From Hyphodiscus hymeniophilus (Eukaryota; Ascomycota; Leotiomycetes; Helotiales; Hyphodiscaceae): a DNA stretch of 64,000 bases. The first letter of the stretch is position 1; every line of letters starts with the position of its first letter. The translations under genes and the position numbers were made by a program. Of the stretch, positions 10,570 to 22,203 are shown in pieces. The notes under the pieces were generated by a model. That model had not been told where the DNA came from. It saw only the letters and a program-made list of their open reading frames with translations, and did not search any database. The stretch spans positions 868,001-932,000 of the forward strand of contig VNKQ01000013.1 of assembly GCA_016508695.1 (NCBI GenBank). Direction: 5' to 3'.

Positions 10570-13082
10570 ATGTTGTTTCGTCCACTTGTGGCAGCGTTGG
10601 CCACCGGCCTCGTCCTCGAAGCTTTTGCTGGGCCTCTTGCAGTGGAGTATACTGGAGCAAAGAGAAGACGTGATGTTCCACACAGCCTGCACGAACGCCA
10701 TATGCCCCAGTTGTCGCAACGATGGACGAAAAGGTCAAAGGTCCCAGATAGCCAGGTCCTGCCCATGCGAATTGGTCTCAAACAGTGCAATATTGAGGCT
10801 GGTCACGACAAATTGATGGACATGTAAGTACTAGCAATTGAAACCAGAGTCTGTACTTACCTTTTACAGCTCAACTCCGGGATCTCCCAATTACGGAAAG
10901 CATCTATCTGCAGAGGAAGTCATTGACTTCTTCAGCCCACAACAGTCTACCGTTGATGCTATCACCGAATGGCTGGTCGGATCCGGAATCAGCGCTGATC
11001 GTTTTGCTCTATCTGCAAATAAACAGGTACTTCCTCGTCTCCTAAGAAATTCCTGATCATAGATTTCATCAATTTAAAGCTAATATGAATCAAGTGGATG
11101 CAATTCGATGCAACAGCTGCCGAGGTGGAAGAGCTTCTCATTGCCGAGTTCTACATCTTTGAGCACGTCTCCGGGTCATATGATATCTCGAGCGAGGAAT
11201 ATCACTTGCCATCCCATATCCGGGAACATGTTGACTACGTGACTCCAGGGACCAGGTTGCGTCAACGAAAGGCCAAGAGGGAGAACGAGCGAGCTGGGCT
11301 CATAGGTGTAAAGCCACTTATCACCCAGCTCCCTGGATTTCCGCACCCTAATGCCACCACTTGCAACGTGTATGTCACAGCTGAGTGCACAAGAGGTACG
11401 TTCCTTCCATGATTGGTTTGGTGGCTCAAAACTCACGGGTGAACCTAGTCCAATACGACATTCCACAAGCCAAGTCTGCTGTGCATGGCAATCAGCTCGG
11501 TATTTTCGAGGGCATCGACGTTCATTATAGTAGAAAGGATCTTGATATCTACTTCAGCACCCTCTACCCGTAAGCAAGCCTGTTCTCCCAAGCTCTCAAC
11601 AACTTGTTTACCCCGCATTAGTTACATTCCGAATGGAACATACCCGGAAGAAGATCTGATTGATGGAGCCATTGGAGCCATCGAAGATACGAAGGAGTTT
11701 GTGCCAATTGATCTTGAAGCCCCACTTGATTTCGACTCCTCATGGCCACTTATTTACCCCCAGAAGATTGTTCTCTATCAGCAAGACGATGAGTTCTACG
11801 AGTCCCATGGAAATCTGTACAATGGCTTTTACAATAGTAAGCACTCTCGTCCAGCTCCCATGGAATGATTTGAGCTAAATACATCAGCTTTCCTCGATGC
11901 TATCGACGGCAGCTACTGCACCTACAGTGCGTTTGGCGAGACAGGTGACTGCACCGAGCCAGCTTGCTTGGACCCCGTATATCCTGATCCAAACCCGGGC
12001 GGCTACAAAGGCAAGCTGCAATGTGGTGTCTATAAGCCTACAAACGTGATTTCAATCTCCTATGGAGGGGGAGAAGAGGGTCAACCAGACTTTTACGAGA
12101 AGCGACAGTGTAACGAGTTCATGAAGCTTGCCCTTCAAGGCACAACCATCGTCGAGTCTAGCGGCGACTCTGGTGTTGGAGACTTCCCTTGCAACGGAGC
12201 ATCTGGCAAGATCTTCGAAGCAGACTACGCGAGCACTTGCCCTTATGTTGTAAGTATTGAAGAAATTCAAAGTTGTCCATTCCGACTTGCTTCAGGACCT
12301 GTGGTCTTGAATTGTGTCGAAGACAAAATCGTCCAGCTGAGCAAATACTAACTCACTTACTAGCTCTCCGTCGGTAGCACCGAGTGGGATGCCTTCGATA
12401 ACCTCAATTCAACCGCCCCTCAAGCACCAGGCAAGAAACTGAAGGAGATTGCAACCCGTAGATTCCCGAGCGGAGGCGGCTTCTCGAACGTATTTGGAAT
12501 CCCGGATTATCAGCGTGACGCAGTCTCTACCTACTTTGACCAAGTCGAATCTACTCTGCCTTTCGACGGATACCATCATTTCGTCGAGGATGGTAACTTC
12601 AGCAGCGTCACTGGTGGAGTCTACCACCATGGAGGTCGCGCTTACCCTGATGTTGCCGCTGTAGGAGACAGGCAGGTGGTCTATTCCAATGGCTCTTGGT
12701 GGCTGGTTGGAGGAACCTCTTTGTCCTCGCCCGTATGGGGAGCTGTATTGACTCTTGTTAACGAAGCCCGTCTTGAGGTAGGCAAGAGCACTGTAGGGTT
12801 CATTCATCCTATCATTGTAAGTCTTAAGTCCTCTGTGCGATAGGCGCTTGTGACTTAGAGCTTTACTCACACAATTAGTACAATCATCCCGAGGCTTTCA
12901 CCGACATCACGATTGGCAGCAACCCCGGTTGCGATTCCCCAGGGTTTCCAGCAGCCAAAGGTTGGGATCCCGTCACTGGACTTGGGTTAGTATCTTGTGC
13001 CTCATATGTCCTCGCACTACGCTGACCACTCTGTAGCTCGCCAAAATTCCCAGTCCTGCTGAAACTCCTCCTTGACGCTTGA
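10570..13082 (+). CDS. Secreted tripeptidyl-peptidase (sedolisin, peptidase family S53)
   Basis: Nine exons: 10570-10823, 10870-11026, 11095-11395, 11449-11569, 11622-11836, 11888-12249, 12364-12816, 12879-12985 and 13037-13082. They give 671 residues and all phases agree. ATG 10570 opens a signal peptide (MLFRPLVAALATGLVLEAFAG). A pro-kumamolisin activation domain follows (about residues 30-190, with STPGSPNYGKHLSAEEV and the WMQFDATAAEVEELL segment). The catalytic domain has the Glu/Asp pair in EAPLDFD (about 310 and 314), the oxyanion Asp in SSGDSGVGDF (about 443) and the nucleophile in GGTSLSSP (Ser 589). DITIGSNPGC and WDPVTGLG near the C-terminus supply the calcium site region. These enzymes release tripeptides from protein N-termini at acid pH outside the cell. 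Confidence 0.93.
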
Positions 13083-13770
13083 CATTAGAGACTTCTCTGA
13101 TACTCCAGATATAAAGTCCTGATTCAGTGGATTTTATATTCAAGCAACCACGTTTGGCAAAGTAGAGGGAAATGAAAATATAACTTCACCAAATCTCAGT
13201 TCACCCTGCGACGCAATTTTTCAAGACTCTGTTCAATTCTTACCCCGCTCACTTGACTTCTATAATGAATTGAACTCGGTTTTCCATTTGTATCAACATG
13301 ACCATTGTGCGCCAATTCTTTAAAGCAAGCTATATTCCAAAATCCCAATCTTTTAAGCTTAACGCGCTCATAGCGCCACCTAAAACTTTTTTTTTTTGAA
13401 AGGGGTATCGTCGCATCTTGTGACTTGTAGCGTATGCATGGACAAGATGTTAGAATAGCTAATTTTGAAAGCGTGCTCTGGTACCTGTTTTGAAATTGAA
13501 CTCACTTTCTTTGAGGGCACACCCCTTGACTTGCGTTTGCGTTGATTAGTGCCATATATAGCAGTTTGGGATATTTTTACATGGGGAGAGATCAACAAAC
13601 ATTAGCACAAATGAGAGATGATCATGAGATTAAAAGGTCCCTACCGAAGACTATCCCATCATCCTCAAATTTGAGACGGCTGATCATTAATACACAAAAG
13701 CACTGCTTCAGATTCAGTTGCAGGACGGCACTCTCTGTGATGACCAATGTGTTGAAGCTCTCAGCTCTTC
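13083..13770. other. Intergenic, convergent 3' flanks
   Basis: Between the protease (+) and the F-box gene (-). Contains a T9-10 run near 13387. No gene or repeat recognised. Confidence 0.6.
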
Positions 13771-14589
13771 TCAATCGTAGGTGTTCTTCTCATATCGAAT
13801 GACATCCTCGTCAAGTTTCACAATTGACAGCCCGCACGGTATGGGAGTTGGGGGATAACAGTCGGCCCTGTTGTACTCATTATGAACCACGATCGCGTTT
13901 CTCCGCGCTGGCACAACTCTCCATCCATGCTCAGCATCCCTCACTATCTCCCTTTCTTCATCCTCGGTCCCATCTCTTGACGCATATAATTGCCTCTGAC
14001 TCGCTTCTTCATCTTGAACCATGACCGGAAAACCCGTCCACTCAACGAAGAACTCACCGTCTCGCTCACCATCAACCATATGTATCACGATGTCCCACAA
14101 GCCCCCCATCCTGATACCTCGTTCCCCTTCCTGCCTCCAAAAACCCTCCCTGATGTAGCCCTCTTTCCACTCCGGAGCACAATAACATGACCCCTGTCTC
14201 ACCACGCGTTCAACACGTGCTGGAGGCTGCACGGGAAACATCCGTCTCCAACTGGCGTTTGCGTTCAAGACATTGCTCCTTCTCGATACACTCTTATACC
14301 ACCCCATCTGTTTGACCTTGTGTGTTTCGGACCAGAAGTCACCAACACTAGGTACTTCTTCAAGAACAAAGAACTGTGTGAAGACTTCTCGTAAGAGTGG
14401 ATTTAGCTCCGGCTCAGCTGTGTGGTAGATTGGCTGAAAGAACAGCTTTTGCTGGATCGCGGGAGAGTCGACTATGGTATCTCGCCAATCACGGCATACT
14501 CGCTGAAGAAGCAGAAGATCGCGTAGTGGAAGTTGCAAAAGGATGGCTTCAAAAAGTTCAGCAACGTGGAAGACCTCCACAAGGGCCAT
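13771..14589 (-). CDS. F-box domain protein
   Basis: Single-exon frame of 272 residues from ATG 14589 to TGA at 13771. Residues about 5-50 form an F-box: VAELFEAILLQLPLRDLLLL, then QRVCRDWRDTI, the usual L-P...D-L...V-C-W pattern that binds Skp1. The rest has no repeats such as WD40 or LRR. It has basic and aromatic stretches and the patch GLWDIVIHMVDGERDGEFFV, common in fungal F-box proteins of unknown target. Expected to act as a substrate adaptor of an SCF ubiquitin ligase; the substrate is unknown. Confidence 0.8.
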   Translation of the reverse strand: MALVEVFHVAELFEAILLQLPLRDLLLLQRVCRDWRDTIVDSPAIQQKLFFQPIYHTAEPELNPLLREVFTQFFVLEEVPSVGDFWSETHKVKQMGWYKSVSRRSNVLNANASWRRMFPVQPPARVERVVRQGSCYCAPEWKEGYIREGFWRQEGERGIRMGGLWDIVIHMVDGERDGEFFVEWTGFPVMVQDEEASQRQLYASRDGTEDEEREIVRDAEHGWRVVPARRNAIVVHNEYNRADCYPPTPIPCGLSIVKLDEDVIRYEKNTYD

Positions 14590-15170
14590 GGTTGTGTGTT
14601 TCCAGCAGTGTTCGTGCGTGTACAGTATCTTCTTTGGCCAAGATTCAATTGCGGACTCTCCTAATCTTGAATATCACTTTCCTTTCCAGATGGGGGTTGC
14701 GAGATCTTGCACTCTGATGAGGCAGTGGAGTTGTGAGTCAGGTGAAGGCTGCTACGCCGTTTACATTTGCCCAATGTATAGTAGCTTCCCGTACCAAGTA
14801 GGGGACCTCCTAACCCCACAATTCGGCGCTAGCCACAGCACTCTCCAACTCGTTGAAATCAGAAAGAAACATCTCCAAAAAAGCTCGAATTTTATGAGTC
14901 GTTCTTATCTCGGCCTAGCTTCTAAGCGTAGGCATCTCCTGACATCAATCGTGCTATTCACTCCAATTGATCCACTTCGCACTTCGTTCTTAGCAGGTTT
15001 TGGCATTTTCCTCCCTCGATTGAATTGCTTCTCCCGTAAGCTAAGGTTGCTATCTCGATTGAACTACATCTCTCATTCGTTAAGCAATTGTATGGACTAG
15101 GTACCGTGCAAAATATCGACGGATCTTGTTCCGAGCCGAGCCTCTTCGAGATGTTGATCTCAGGGGGATA
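14590..15170. other. Intergenic, upstream of the F-box gene
   Basis: Plus-strand open frames here overlap the antisense of the F-box gene and show no domain. Ends at the TA duplication (15169-15170) of the transposon relic. Confidence 0.5.
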
Positions 15171-15198
15171 TAGTACTAGTTTATAAGTCTACACGATT
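15171..15198 (+). repeat. Left terminal inverted repeat of the Tc1/mariner relic
   Basis: Imperfect inverse of the right end; the shared core is ATAAGTCTAC followed by CGATT. Most differences between the two ends are in the outer 12 bases. Confidence 0.65.
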
Positions 15199-15348
15199 CC
15201 CAACCCCACTAAAATTATCAAATAATTCCAATTTATCAATTGATATATAACTCTACAATCACAAGCCAGAAATTCCCTATATTACATTAAAATGACTATT
15301 AAAACCACCTTTACAATTTGCGCAATTTGGATTTTCCCCCCTACTCCC

Positions 15349-16448
15349 CTAGTACTTAGTATACCACCCATCTGCCTTAATAACTACCGCGACCCTCTCT
15401 GGCATACTATCTAGGCATACTATAAATATCTCACTTAGTATTACCTCCCAAGCCTTAATTAAAGCTCGTTCTAATGCTTGAATATTACTCTCCCCGGCGC
15501 CTATATTCGTAAGTTCGGGGTAAAGCTTGAGTACGTGGTTTTTCAGGTACTACTAAAGGTGTTCGATCGGGTTTATATCTAGGCTAAAGGGGGGTAATCG
15601 GCCACTAGTATTTTATAACTAGTAAACTAATTGCGTACCAAATGGGTAGTATAAATAAAGGCATTATTATATATAAAAATAAGCCCAGGTGACTATATTA
15701 AGGGAAGGTTATAATCGAGTACCTCGAGGTAGGAATTAGTAGAGTACCTATTCTTCTTACTAGCAAAGTCCCGGTCTATTATATAAAGATTCGATTATTA
15801 TAGCGCTCCGTTCTCGAACCAAAAGGCACCCTAGATTATTACTAATATATCTTTCCCTTTATAGTAAGTCATAACAAAGCCAGGTTTCTATTTATCTTTG
15901 GGGTTACTAAAATACTAAGCCTAGTCTTTTCCCTTCCCCCGTTCTATAGAATACTCGTCCGTCTAGATGTGATTATAGAAGTCTGCCTTAGTCCAATTAC
16001 TTTGTGTTTGCGCTTAGGCAAGCCTTTTTATAGCTAAAAGAAGTGTGAGGGCTAGTCTCTTCTTTACACGCTAAGAAGTAATCCTATTCTTGCGCAAAAT
16101 CCGCTTAATAGTTAAGTAAGAGATATCGAGACTATATACGGATTTAATAGTATAATACTTTGTTTAAGGGTTGGCTCGAATAAACCGAAGGACAAATCGT
16201 TTATCTTGTAAAGTATATTGAATCGGCCGACTAAATCTAGCCATTGTAAGCCTATAGGGTTAAGAAGATATATTGCGAAGGGTAATTCGAATCGTAGAAT
16301 CTGGGGTCAAAAACAGCTTCGAAATCCTAGCTAGTATTAGACCCGACGTATACGCCCCAATAATTTTTCCTCTTAAATATAGACTTAGCTCTTTCCTACG
16401 AATAATATTGGGAGTTATTGGACCTAATAGACGACGTTGTTGAGGCAT
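15349..16448 (-). pseudogene. Transposase of the Tc1/mariner relic (inactive)
   Basis: ATG 16448 gives MPQQRRLLGPITPNIIRRK and an N-terminal helix-turn-helix region (LSLYLRGKIIGAYTSG, then ISKLFLTPDSTIRITLRN), open for about 60 codons. Downstream pieces remain in three frames. One is the first catalytic Asp block, FYNHI-stop-TDEYSIERG, where a TAG stands for the expected Trp. Another is the terminal block FSLDINPIEHL, with two TAG codons after it, then YLKNHVLKLYPEL and a long open tail to ADGWYTKY and a stop at 15349. The DDE order is therefore traceable but the gene is broken by stops and by at least one frameshift (length not a multiple of three). Confidence 0.85.
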
Positions 16449-16509
16449 ATTAACAATTGGAGTTGTAAGTGTTGAAATGTAGGGACGCGAAAAATCGCGG
16501 TTTTGGAAA

Positions 16510-16537
16510 AATCGCGTAGACTTATGGTGGGTCACTA
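16510..16537 (-). repeat. Right terminal inverted repeat of the Tc1/mariner relic
   Basis: Read on the minus strand it starts TAGTGACCCACC and continues ATAAGTCTACGCGATT, matching the left end core; followed outward by TA. Confidence 0.65.
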
Positions 16538-17392
16538 TATATAGGCGAGGCATGGGCCTTGTTTGCCAGGCTTGCGCTGCTCGGAATTCCTTTAATTCCT
16601 ATACCGAAGGCGAACACTTTCCAAAATTGGCAATTCAGCCTGCTACAACAGTCTTGCCTTGGAATCAGATTACATGCTACTTCTACCAAAAGCTGTGAAA
16701 TGCATGTGGGGCGCCTCTGCGAGGCGAGCTGGATTATTCGCGATAGGGGAAGAAGGAAAATACAATTCACAGGCTGACGGGTAGAAATCAAACAAGGATG
16801 CCATCTAATTCTACATCAAACAAGGCCAAGATTGCATCTTGTGACTTGTCTGAAGAGTCTCAACGAAGCCGCGAAGCCTTCCATTGGGCCGAAGATGTCA
16901 CACAGTTGGGCATACACAAAAGCCTGTATGTGCGATTTCTTATTCGATGCTGGGATGAGCGTGCCGAAGAGCGACAGGTTACGCACAGCCTATTAGCCTG
17001 CGCATTATCTGTGTTACTGCTTTGTTGGCTTGCCTCGTCTGCATATCTATTCGTTCACGAATTAAAAAGGCGCCTTCAGAGAGTCCCGGCTAATCACATC
17101 GAGACGCTCCATCGACCCAACCCAACATGTTACACAACTTCTCTGCTCTTTGTGAATTTAGGATGCGTCGATTTTGCTGCTCGCTGCTATAAGATTTATA
17201 GCATTATCGTCATTGTCACCAGGCTGGGATACAATCTCTAACCCACAACCCTGCCTTGCCAATGAAAGCAGATGAGAGACCGGGATGTTTGAGAAATTTC
17301 CATGTCCAAACAGCGGGCGTGATCGTGATGGAACATTTCTAGAAGGTGTGAAGACAAGTAACATTCAATGAAGCTCATCAATACTGGCCAGC
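16538..17392. other. Intergenic with one doubtful open frame
   Basis: An open frame at 16798-17241 (+, 147 codons) has one hydrophobic segment (LLACALSVLLLCWLASSAYLF) and no family resemblance that I recognise. It starts about 260 bp beyond the transposon relic. I would not annotate it as a gene without expression evidence. Confidence 0.4.
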
Positions 17393-19321
17393 TTAGCCCC
17401 AGATCGCCATGCTCGGTGCTCCTCTATTCTTGCCTGAGCGTTCCTTTATCCAAGAAGGCTTGAGATGATAACTATTAAAACCCGAACGTGAATTCGGAGT
17501 AATGCAAAAGGGGGTTGACACAGCCTTGGCACGCAAACCCACCTCGTTCATGAATACTCTCTCAAGATCCAGCGAACTTGGCGCACTTCTGATCACTCGA
17601 ACCAGAGCTGGCGGTGCGCCAAAAAGCTTCATGGTTTTTTCTGAAACATCGTTGGCGTCTTCGATTGTTGAACTTAGGCTTTGTGTCATGGAGTTCTTTG
17701 CGAGAGCTATCTCAGTGATTTCAAGCGACCGATTGGCATCATCACGCTCCCACCAAGATGCGACGCACACCTGCCAATGATAAATTCCCCTCTGAAAATG
17801 CCGCAAGTCAAAATCTTGGATAAGATGGCGAGAAACTCGAATAAGGTGCTCGACTTCAAGAGGTGAACTCTGAAGTTGGTATCGCAGCCAGCGATTAATG
17901 CGGTTACTCTTGTTTGCCTCGTCGAAATCAGTGATGAAGCTGTTAAGTTTGCCCTTCTTCTCGACTGATTTTGGTGAGAGGAGTGTGAACATACTTGGCT
18001 CGATACTGGCATGCTCCGATGGGCTCGTAGGCACGACGTCGCTGTCTTCGAGGTCGCCAACACTACTCTCAGAAAGCTCGATTCCTTCTTCTAAACATGT
18101 CTGCCTTTGTCGCTCCACATCCACTTCGATGTCGAAGATATCCCCTAAAATTTTGGCCTCTTGTGCAGGAAAGTCGTCTAGGAAATGCCGTTCGCTCTCG
18201 TAGACATGACTTCCGATCGATCTTGAAACTTGGCTGTACAGTAAACTGTCTCGCTCTTCAACCATGTTTTGGTGTCGTTCTCTGGCGAGATCCAAATCAC
18301 CCAGCCTCGAAAGATATTTCATGTGTGAAGGGGGTAATTCGGGAGGAGATTCGGAAGAAAGACCCATCAGACTGGTGAGAGGGGGTGTTGAGTCCGGTGT
18401 CTCGTCAATCGTCGTGGAATACAGACGACTTTCAACCTTAGCCATTTCGAACTCTTGCTGATCCAAAAAATCTTCCAGATTATTATACTCATCGTAAATC
18501 GGCCCATATTCATCTCGAGCTTCCTGTATTGCAGCATAATGCGCTTCCAAGATGGGATCCTCAGGATTTGGAGAGGGTCGGCTAAGATATAGCGATTGAC
18601 CAGATTGTAGCTCTCTCACATACTTGATGAACGAGTTGTCCGCAGAGTCTTTGGCACCGTCTCTTCGGTGAAGCTCCTTCCGCAACTGGCGCAGCTTTCC
18701 CCTCGCTCTCAACGTACTCGCTCGTAAAGCCCGTAATCTTCCCCATTCTGCCTGCAGTCTCTGTGGTTCGCTGTCAAACACCATAAGACCATTCTGTTGA
18801 GCCAGAAACCTCTCGAGGGGGCTTGAATTTGGAATTTTCGGAAGATTAGGATTCGCTGCTAGGAAAGTTTCAATTTGTCTTCTTGGCGATGGTGGTGAGT
18901 GTATCTCGTCTGGTGGAACTACCAGTACCTCGGAAGTATTGCCTACTTCTTCATGTATATCTCCAGCCGCTGCCATTGCAGGAAAGGCAGCGGCTTCTTT
19001 TGAGGACATAATTTTCCGTTCTGAGCGCTTGTGTGAGAGTGGAGTGGGCACCAAGTCCATGGAAGTACGATAATCAGTGTTTGATGTCACAGAAGATCTT
19101 CGACTAGCATTGTTGCTACTTTTATTAGAAATCGTGGAGCCACGAAGCTCATGATTTTCTGTCTCCGAGCTTAAGTATGGACTGTTTTTCTTCGGAGGCT
19201 CTATCCTTCCTTGATCCTGGTCCGATTGAGCAAACAACGACGTTTCCTGCCGAGTTAACATTCGACGTGCGGGTGTGTGTTGTGAGGTTTGGCTGTCGAA
19301 CGACGAGTGGATGTACGCCAT
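17393..19321 (-). CDS. Hypothetical coiled-coil protein, fungal
   Basis: One long uninterrupted frame. The most upstream ATG is 19321 (MAYIHSSFDSQTSQH), giving 642 residues; ATG 19261 (MLTRQETSL) is a second choice. The first ~150 residues are Ser-rich and disordered. Residues around 170-300 are rich in Arg/Leu/Glu (LQAEWGRLRALRASTLRARG, LRQLRKELHRRDGAKD) and should form coiled coils. The C-terminal third has a Trp-containing conserved-looking block (INRWLRYQLQSSPLEVEHLI; YHWQVCVASWWERDDANRSL). I do not recognise a named domain. Single-exon structure and steady codon use support a real gene; function unknown. Confidence 0.75.
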   Translation of the reverse strand: MAYIHSSFDSQTSQHTPARRMLTRQETSLFAQSDQDQGRIEPPKKNSPYLSSETENHELRGSTISNKSSNNASRRSSVTSNTDYRTSMDLVPTPLSHKRSERKIMSSKEAAAFPAMAAAGDIHEEVGNTSEVLVVPPDEIHSPPSPRRQIETFLAANPNLPKIPNSSPLERFLAQQNGLMVFDSEPQRLQAEWGRLRALRASTLRARGKLRQLRKELHRRDGAKDSADNSFIKYVRELQSGQSLYLSRPSPNPEDPILEAHYAAIQEARDEYGPIYDEYNNLEDFLDQQEFEMAKVESRLYSTTIDETPDSTPPLTSLMGLSSESPPELPPSHMKYLSRLGDLDLARERHQNMVEERDSLLYSQVSRSIGSHVYESERHFLDDFPAQEAKILGDIFDIEVDVERQRQTCLEEGIELSESSVGDLEDSDVVPTSPSEHASIEPSMFTLLSPKSVEKKGKLNSFITDFDEANKSNRINRWLRYQLQSSPLEVEHLIRVSRHLIQDFDLRHFQRGIYHWQVCVASWWERDDANRSLEITEIALAKNSMTQSLSSTIEDANDVSEKTMKLFGAPPALVRVIRSAPSSLDLERVFMNEVGLRAKAVSTPFCITPNSRSGFNSYHLKPSWIKERSGKNRGAPSMAIWG

Positions 19322-19944
19322 GTGTGCATAAAGTGGTGTCTTTGCACATGTGAGGAACGATGCGAAGATGCGCAAGAAAAAGAAAGGCCACGGAAGCAGC
19401 CCATGATGACTGAAACATTTCAGCCCAAAATAATAGCAAGAGAAACCCAGTCTTTGTCAACGTCTGGTAAAGAGTAATGTCGCTAGTTCGCCCTCCTTTG
19501 CTGAGCTACCTGCTCAGCGGTGCCTACGGAGTAATACATAAGCGCCACAATGGTGCAGGAGGGGGGTTCGGTCCAGCATTAAAACGGCATGCCATATTGT
19601 GGCATTCCCACACCTCCTGGGTCAAGAAGGTGTGCGGTACGGTAAGCATCCTTGAGATAACGGGACGCAGCGTTCCTTCTGCAGCCACCCTTCCCAGATA
19701 TGAACCAATGATGAGCAACATTGTGATAACTTCCCACCAACGAAACCCCTTGACTCTTTTCCAGTTGCATGTGATTTCTTCAACATCGGATGCATGATGT
19801 ACTTTAAATGGTCAAGTGGGCAAAAACAGAAGAGTGCGGCTCAAATGAAATTGTCTATGAATATGGCTGGGGTTGCGGACGGATCGTGCATCGATCAGAT
19901 TCCGATGTGTCTGATCTAACCAAGATTCATCAACTAATTGGACG
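19322..19944. other. Divergent intergenic region
   Basis: Between the coiled-coil gene (-) and the DUF6590 gene (+); should hold both promoters. No further gene recognised. Confidence 0.6.
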
Positions 19945-21642
19945 ATGTCTTCGCGAACGGATAAAAAGAAAACTGATTGGTCCAATTGGGGCTGGGATGC
20001 AGCCAATTCGCAGTATTATCGAACTCGATATGATTCGAAAGGTAAGTCCCGCTTCGCCAGATCCCTACACCGCCGACTATACTTTTCGTATCAAGTTCTA
20101 GAACTGTCATCTTCTAACACTCACTTTCAATAGGAAAGTGTGAGTACGACACCCGACCAGGTTCGACTGCACCGCAGGAAACACCCCGAAGCAGTGGAGC
20201 TGGTGAAGCTGCGGTCACCCAGTATGCGAGGAACGTCACTTCACAAGACTACTATGATAGTAGTACCTACCGGCATGGAACAGCGACGGCTGACATTGAC
20301 ACTTTATCGAGCCACTTTGAGGATACTAGTATTGGGCTCGAGGAAAGCTCTGTGTTTGCTTACTCTCCATCATATGCAGCGACCACGAGCTCGAACTTGG
20401 GTTCTCAGGACTTAACCTCGACTGGTAAATATATATTAACATCGCATACGAGTCAGTGCATTAAAAGACACGTAGCAGGTTATGGGAGCATCGCTCAGCC
20501 AATTGATATGCCGATGAGCCTGGCAAGATCGACACCATCGGGAACTCGAGCATACTCTTCCTCTGCACCTACGTACACAACAAATTACAAAGGTAAAGCT
20601 GTTGATACGGAACAAGGTCAGATACCCTCTACTTTCAGGCAACAGACGCTTAATGGTATAGGATACTTCCCTGAAGATAAAACAGGCTTCAACCCAAGTG
20701 CCTACAAAAAAATACAAGAGACCACCTATGAAACTCGACCGGGCCCTAGTGGGGGCTATCAATACAACTCTACCACTTTGGAGGCTACTCCTTCGCCGGC
20801 ATACGGACGGCGAAGCTCTAGTGAGTGCTGCTTCGGTTCTGAGGCGCAAGACTTACGAAGTAAGATGAAAACCAGTCTGCAGAGGCTGGTATGAGTGGCG
20901 CGGTGACACCCAAGACCATCTACAAAGCCATTCGGGGAACAGAAGGCGAGAATGAGCCTCTAGATCCAAGTATGGCCCAGAAAAGCAAACATTTCATCGG
21001 TCTGATAAGATACAGGGTTCAAAATTTACCCCTCGAAATATTTCAAACCGGGTCAGGTAAGACTACCCTATTATGTTGACCTGTTGCTGTACTAAATGTT
21101 GTTCAGGTATTTAAAGTTCTCTGGTCAGAACCGGAAGGAGAACCACGTCAGGATGTAACCGTTGTTACTCCTTACACCCTTGGCGAAACAAAATATGGTC
21201 AAAAAGTTCACAGTACCATAAGACGCTTCGTGATAGTCGCAGCGGATCGTGGTCATTGTCAATGCCTGTCAGTAGTTCAGACCCCCCTTAATTTTGCGGC
21301 CAGTGCTGACTCAACAGCCCCATCTTGACTTATCAACGCCAGGGTGCTACAAAGTATGGTATCAATCGCGACGACCATGCTATCATCTATATTGGCAAGC
21401 CACCACCTGACGAGGTCAGCGCCGAGGAGAGACTGACCAAAACCCCCATCCAAATGATCCCGAAGTCACCCCGTGACAAGCTTGAACCGAAATCACGCAT
21501 CAACTACGCGAAGATATATACTGTCGAGCACAATGTCAAGGTCTTCTTCATTGGGCGTATTGCGTCGACATCGGAGAAGCAATTTGCGGTAGACTTTGAT
21601 GACACATGGAACAAAAAGCGACAGCTTGGTGGGAACTGGTAG
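19945..21642 (+). CDS. DUF6590 domain protein
   Basis: Seven exons, 19945-20041, 20134-20424, 20479-20820, 20883-20969, 21016-21056, 21107-21267 and 21318-21642, give 447 residues. The N-terminus (MSSRTDKKKTDWSNWGWDAA) and the next ~250 residues are Ser/Thr/Tyr-rich and look disordered. The C-terminal ~165 residues carry the fungal DUF6590 pattern: LDPRFKIYPSKYFKPGQVFK, then VLWSEP, IRRFVIVAADRGHCQCLPIL, YGINRDDHAIIYIG and a closing INYAKIYTVEHNVKV. Two of the introns (46 and 54 nt) were chosen because they restore this pattern; the 54-nt intron (20425-20478) is a multiple of three, so its retention would also leave an open frame. The domain is common in ascomycetes and has no known biochemical function. 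Confidence 0.8.
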
Positions 21643-22203
21643 CCGTCCTCGTTTCAAGTACTCTACGAGATGATCGTACGTTGACAGTGTGCCAAGTACT
21701 AGTAGGAGAGCAGTCCTTTGACTTGAGAGGAAACCACTGTATGACGCCGTGGCTCTCGTAAGAGAATATACGTTCGGCACAAGATATGCCATAGCAGGTA
21801 AGTACATCTCTTCGGTACTCTTTGAATTTTGACAGTCGAAAGTCGCACGGATTTTGTATTGAAACAGGGAATTAATGAAAAATGAATGGATTTGTAATTG
21901 TCATTGTTCGAAACAGAAAGGGGAACGCCACTTGGAAGTTGAAACTTAATGCAATACGGTTTTGTAGCGAGAGACTGAGAGAGGTCGATGAAATATATGG
22001 AACCACCCCAGTCTTTCATGTCGTTCGGACGTTTTAGCCCTCCAACAAGTCACTGACATTGTTGACCTGCGTCTGACTTGGTGTCAACGACAGCCTCCTG
22101 CAAAATGGTTTTTTGCTTGGGAGTGTTGTGCAGCAGAGTCCACTGCCACCTCAGCCAATTCCTGGGGGCAGATTGACAATTGGGCAAATGCAGGGTATCA
22201 TTT
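21643..22203. other. Intergenic, convergent 3' flanks
   Basis: Between the DUF6590 gene (+) and the membrane-protein gene (-). Only short frames; nothing recognised. Confidence 0.6.

Larger units (their letters stand above)
15171..16537 (-). mobile_element. Degenerate Tc1/mariner transposon, RIP-like decay
   Basis: About 1.37 kb of AT-rich DNA bounded by imperfect terminal inverted repeats sharing TAGT...ATAAGTCTAC(A/G)CGATT, with TA duplications at 15169-15170 and 16538-16539. The minus strand carries a full-length but inactivated transposase. Many tryptophan codons read TAG, and the AT excess is local. This is what repeat-induced point mutation (C to T) produces. The transposase orientation is minus. 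Confidence 0.85.

Noticed and set aside
10032..10673. 213-codon plus-strand frame upstream of the S53 protease
   Set aside because: Overlaps the protease signal-peptide exon in another frame, low-complexity translation, no domain.
16798..17241. 147-codon plus-strand frame with a hydrophobic stretch
   Set aside because: One hydrophobic segment only, no family, beside a decayed transposon; not enough support for a gene.
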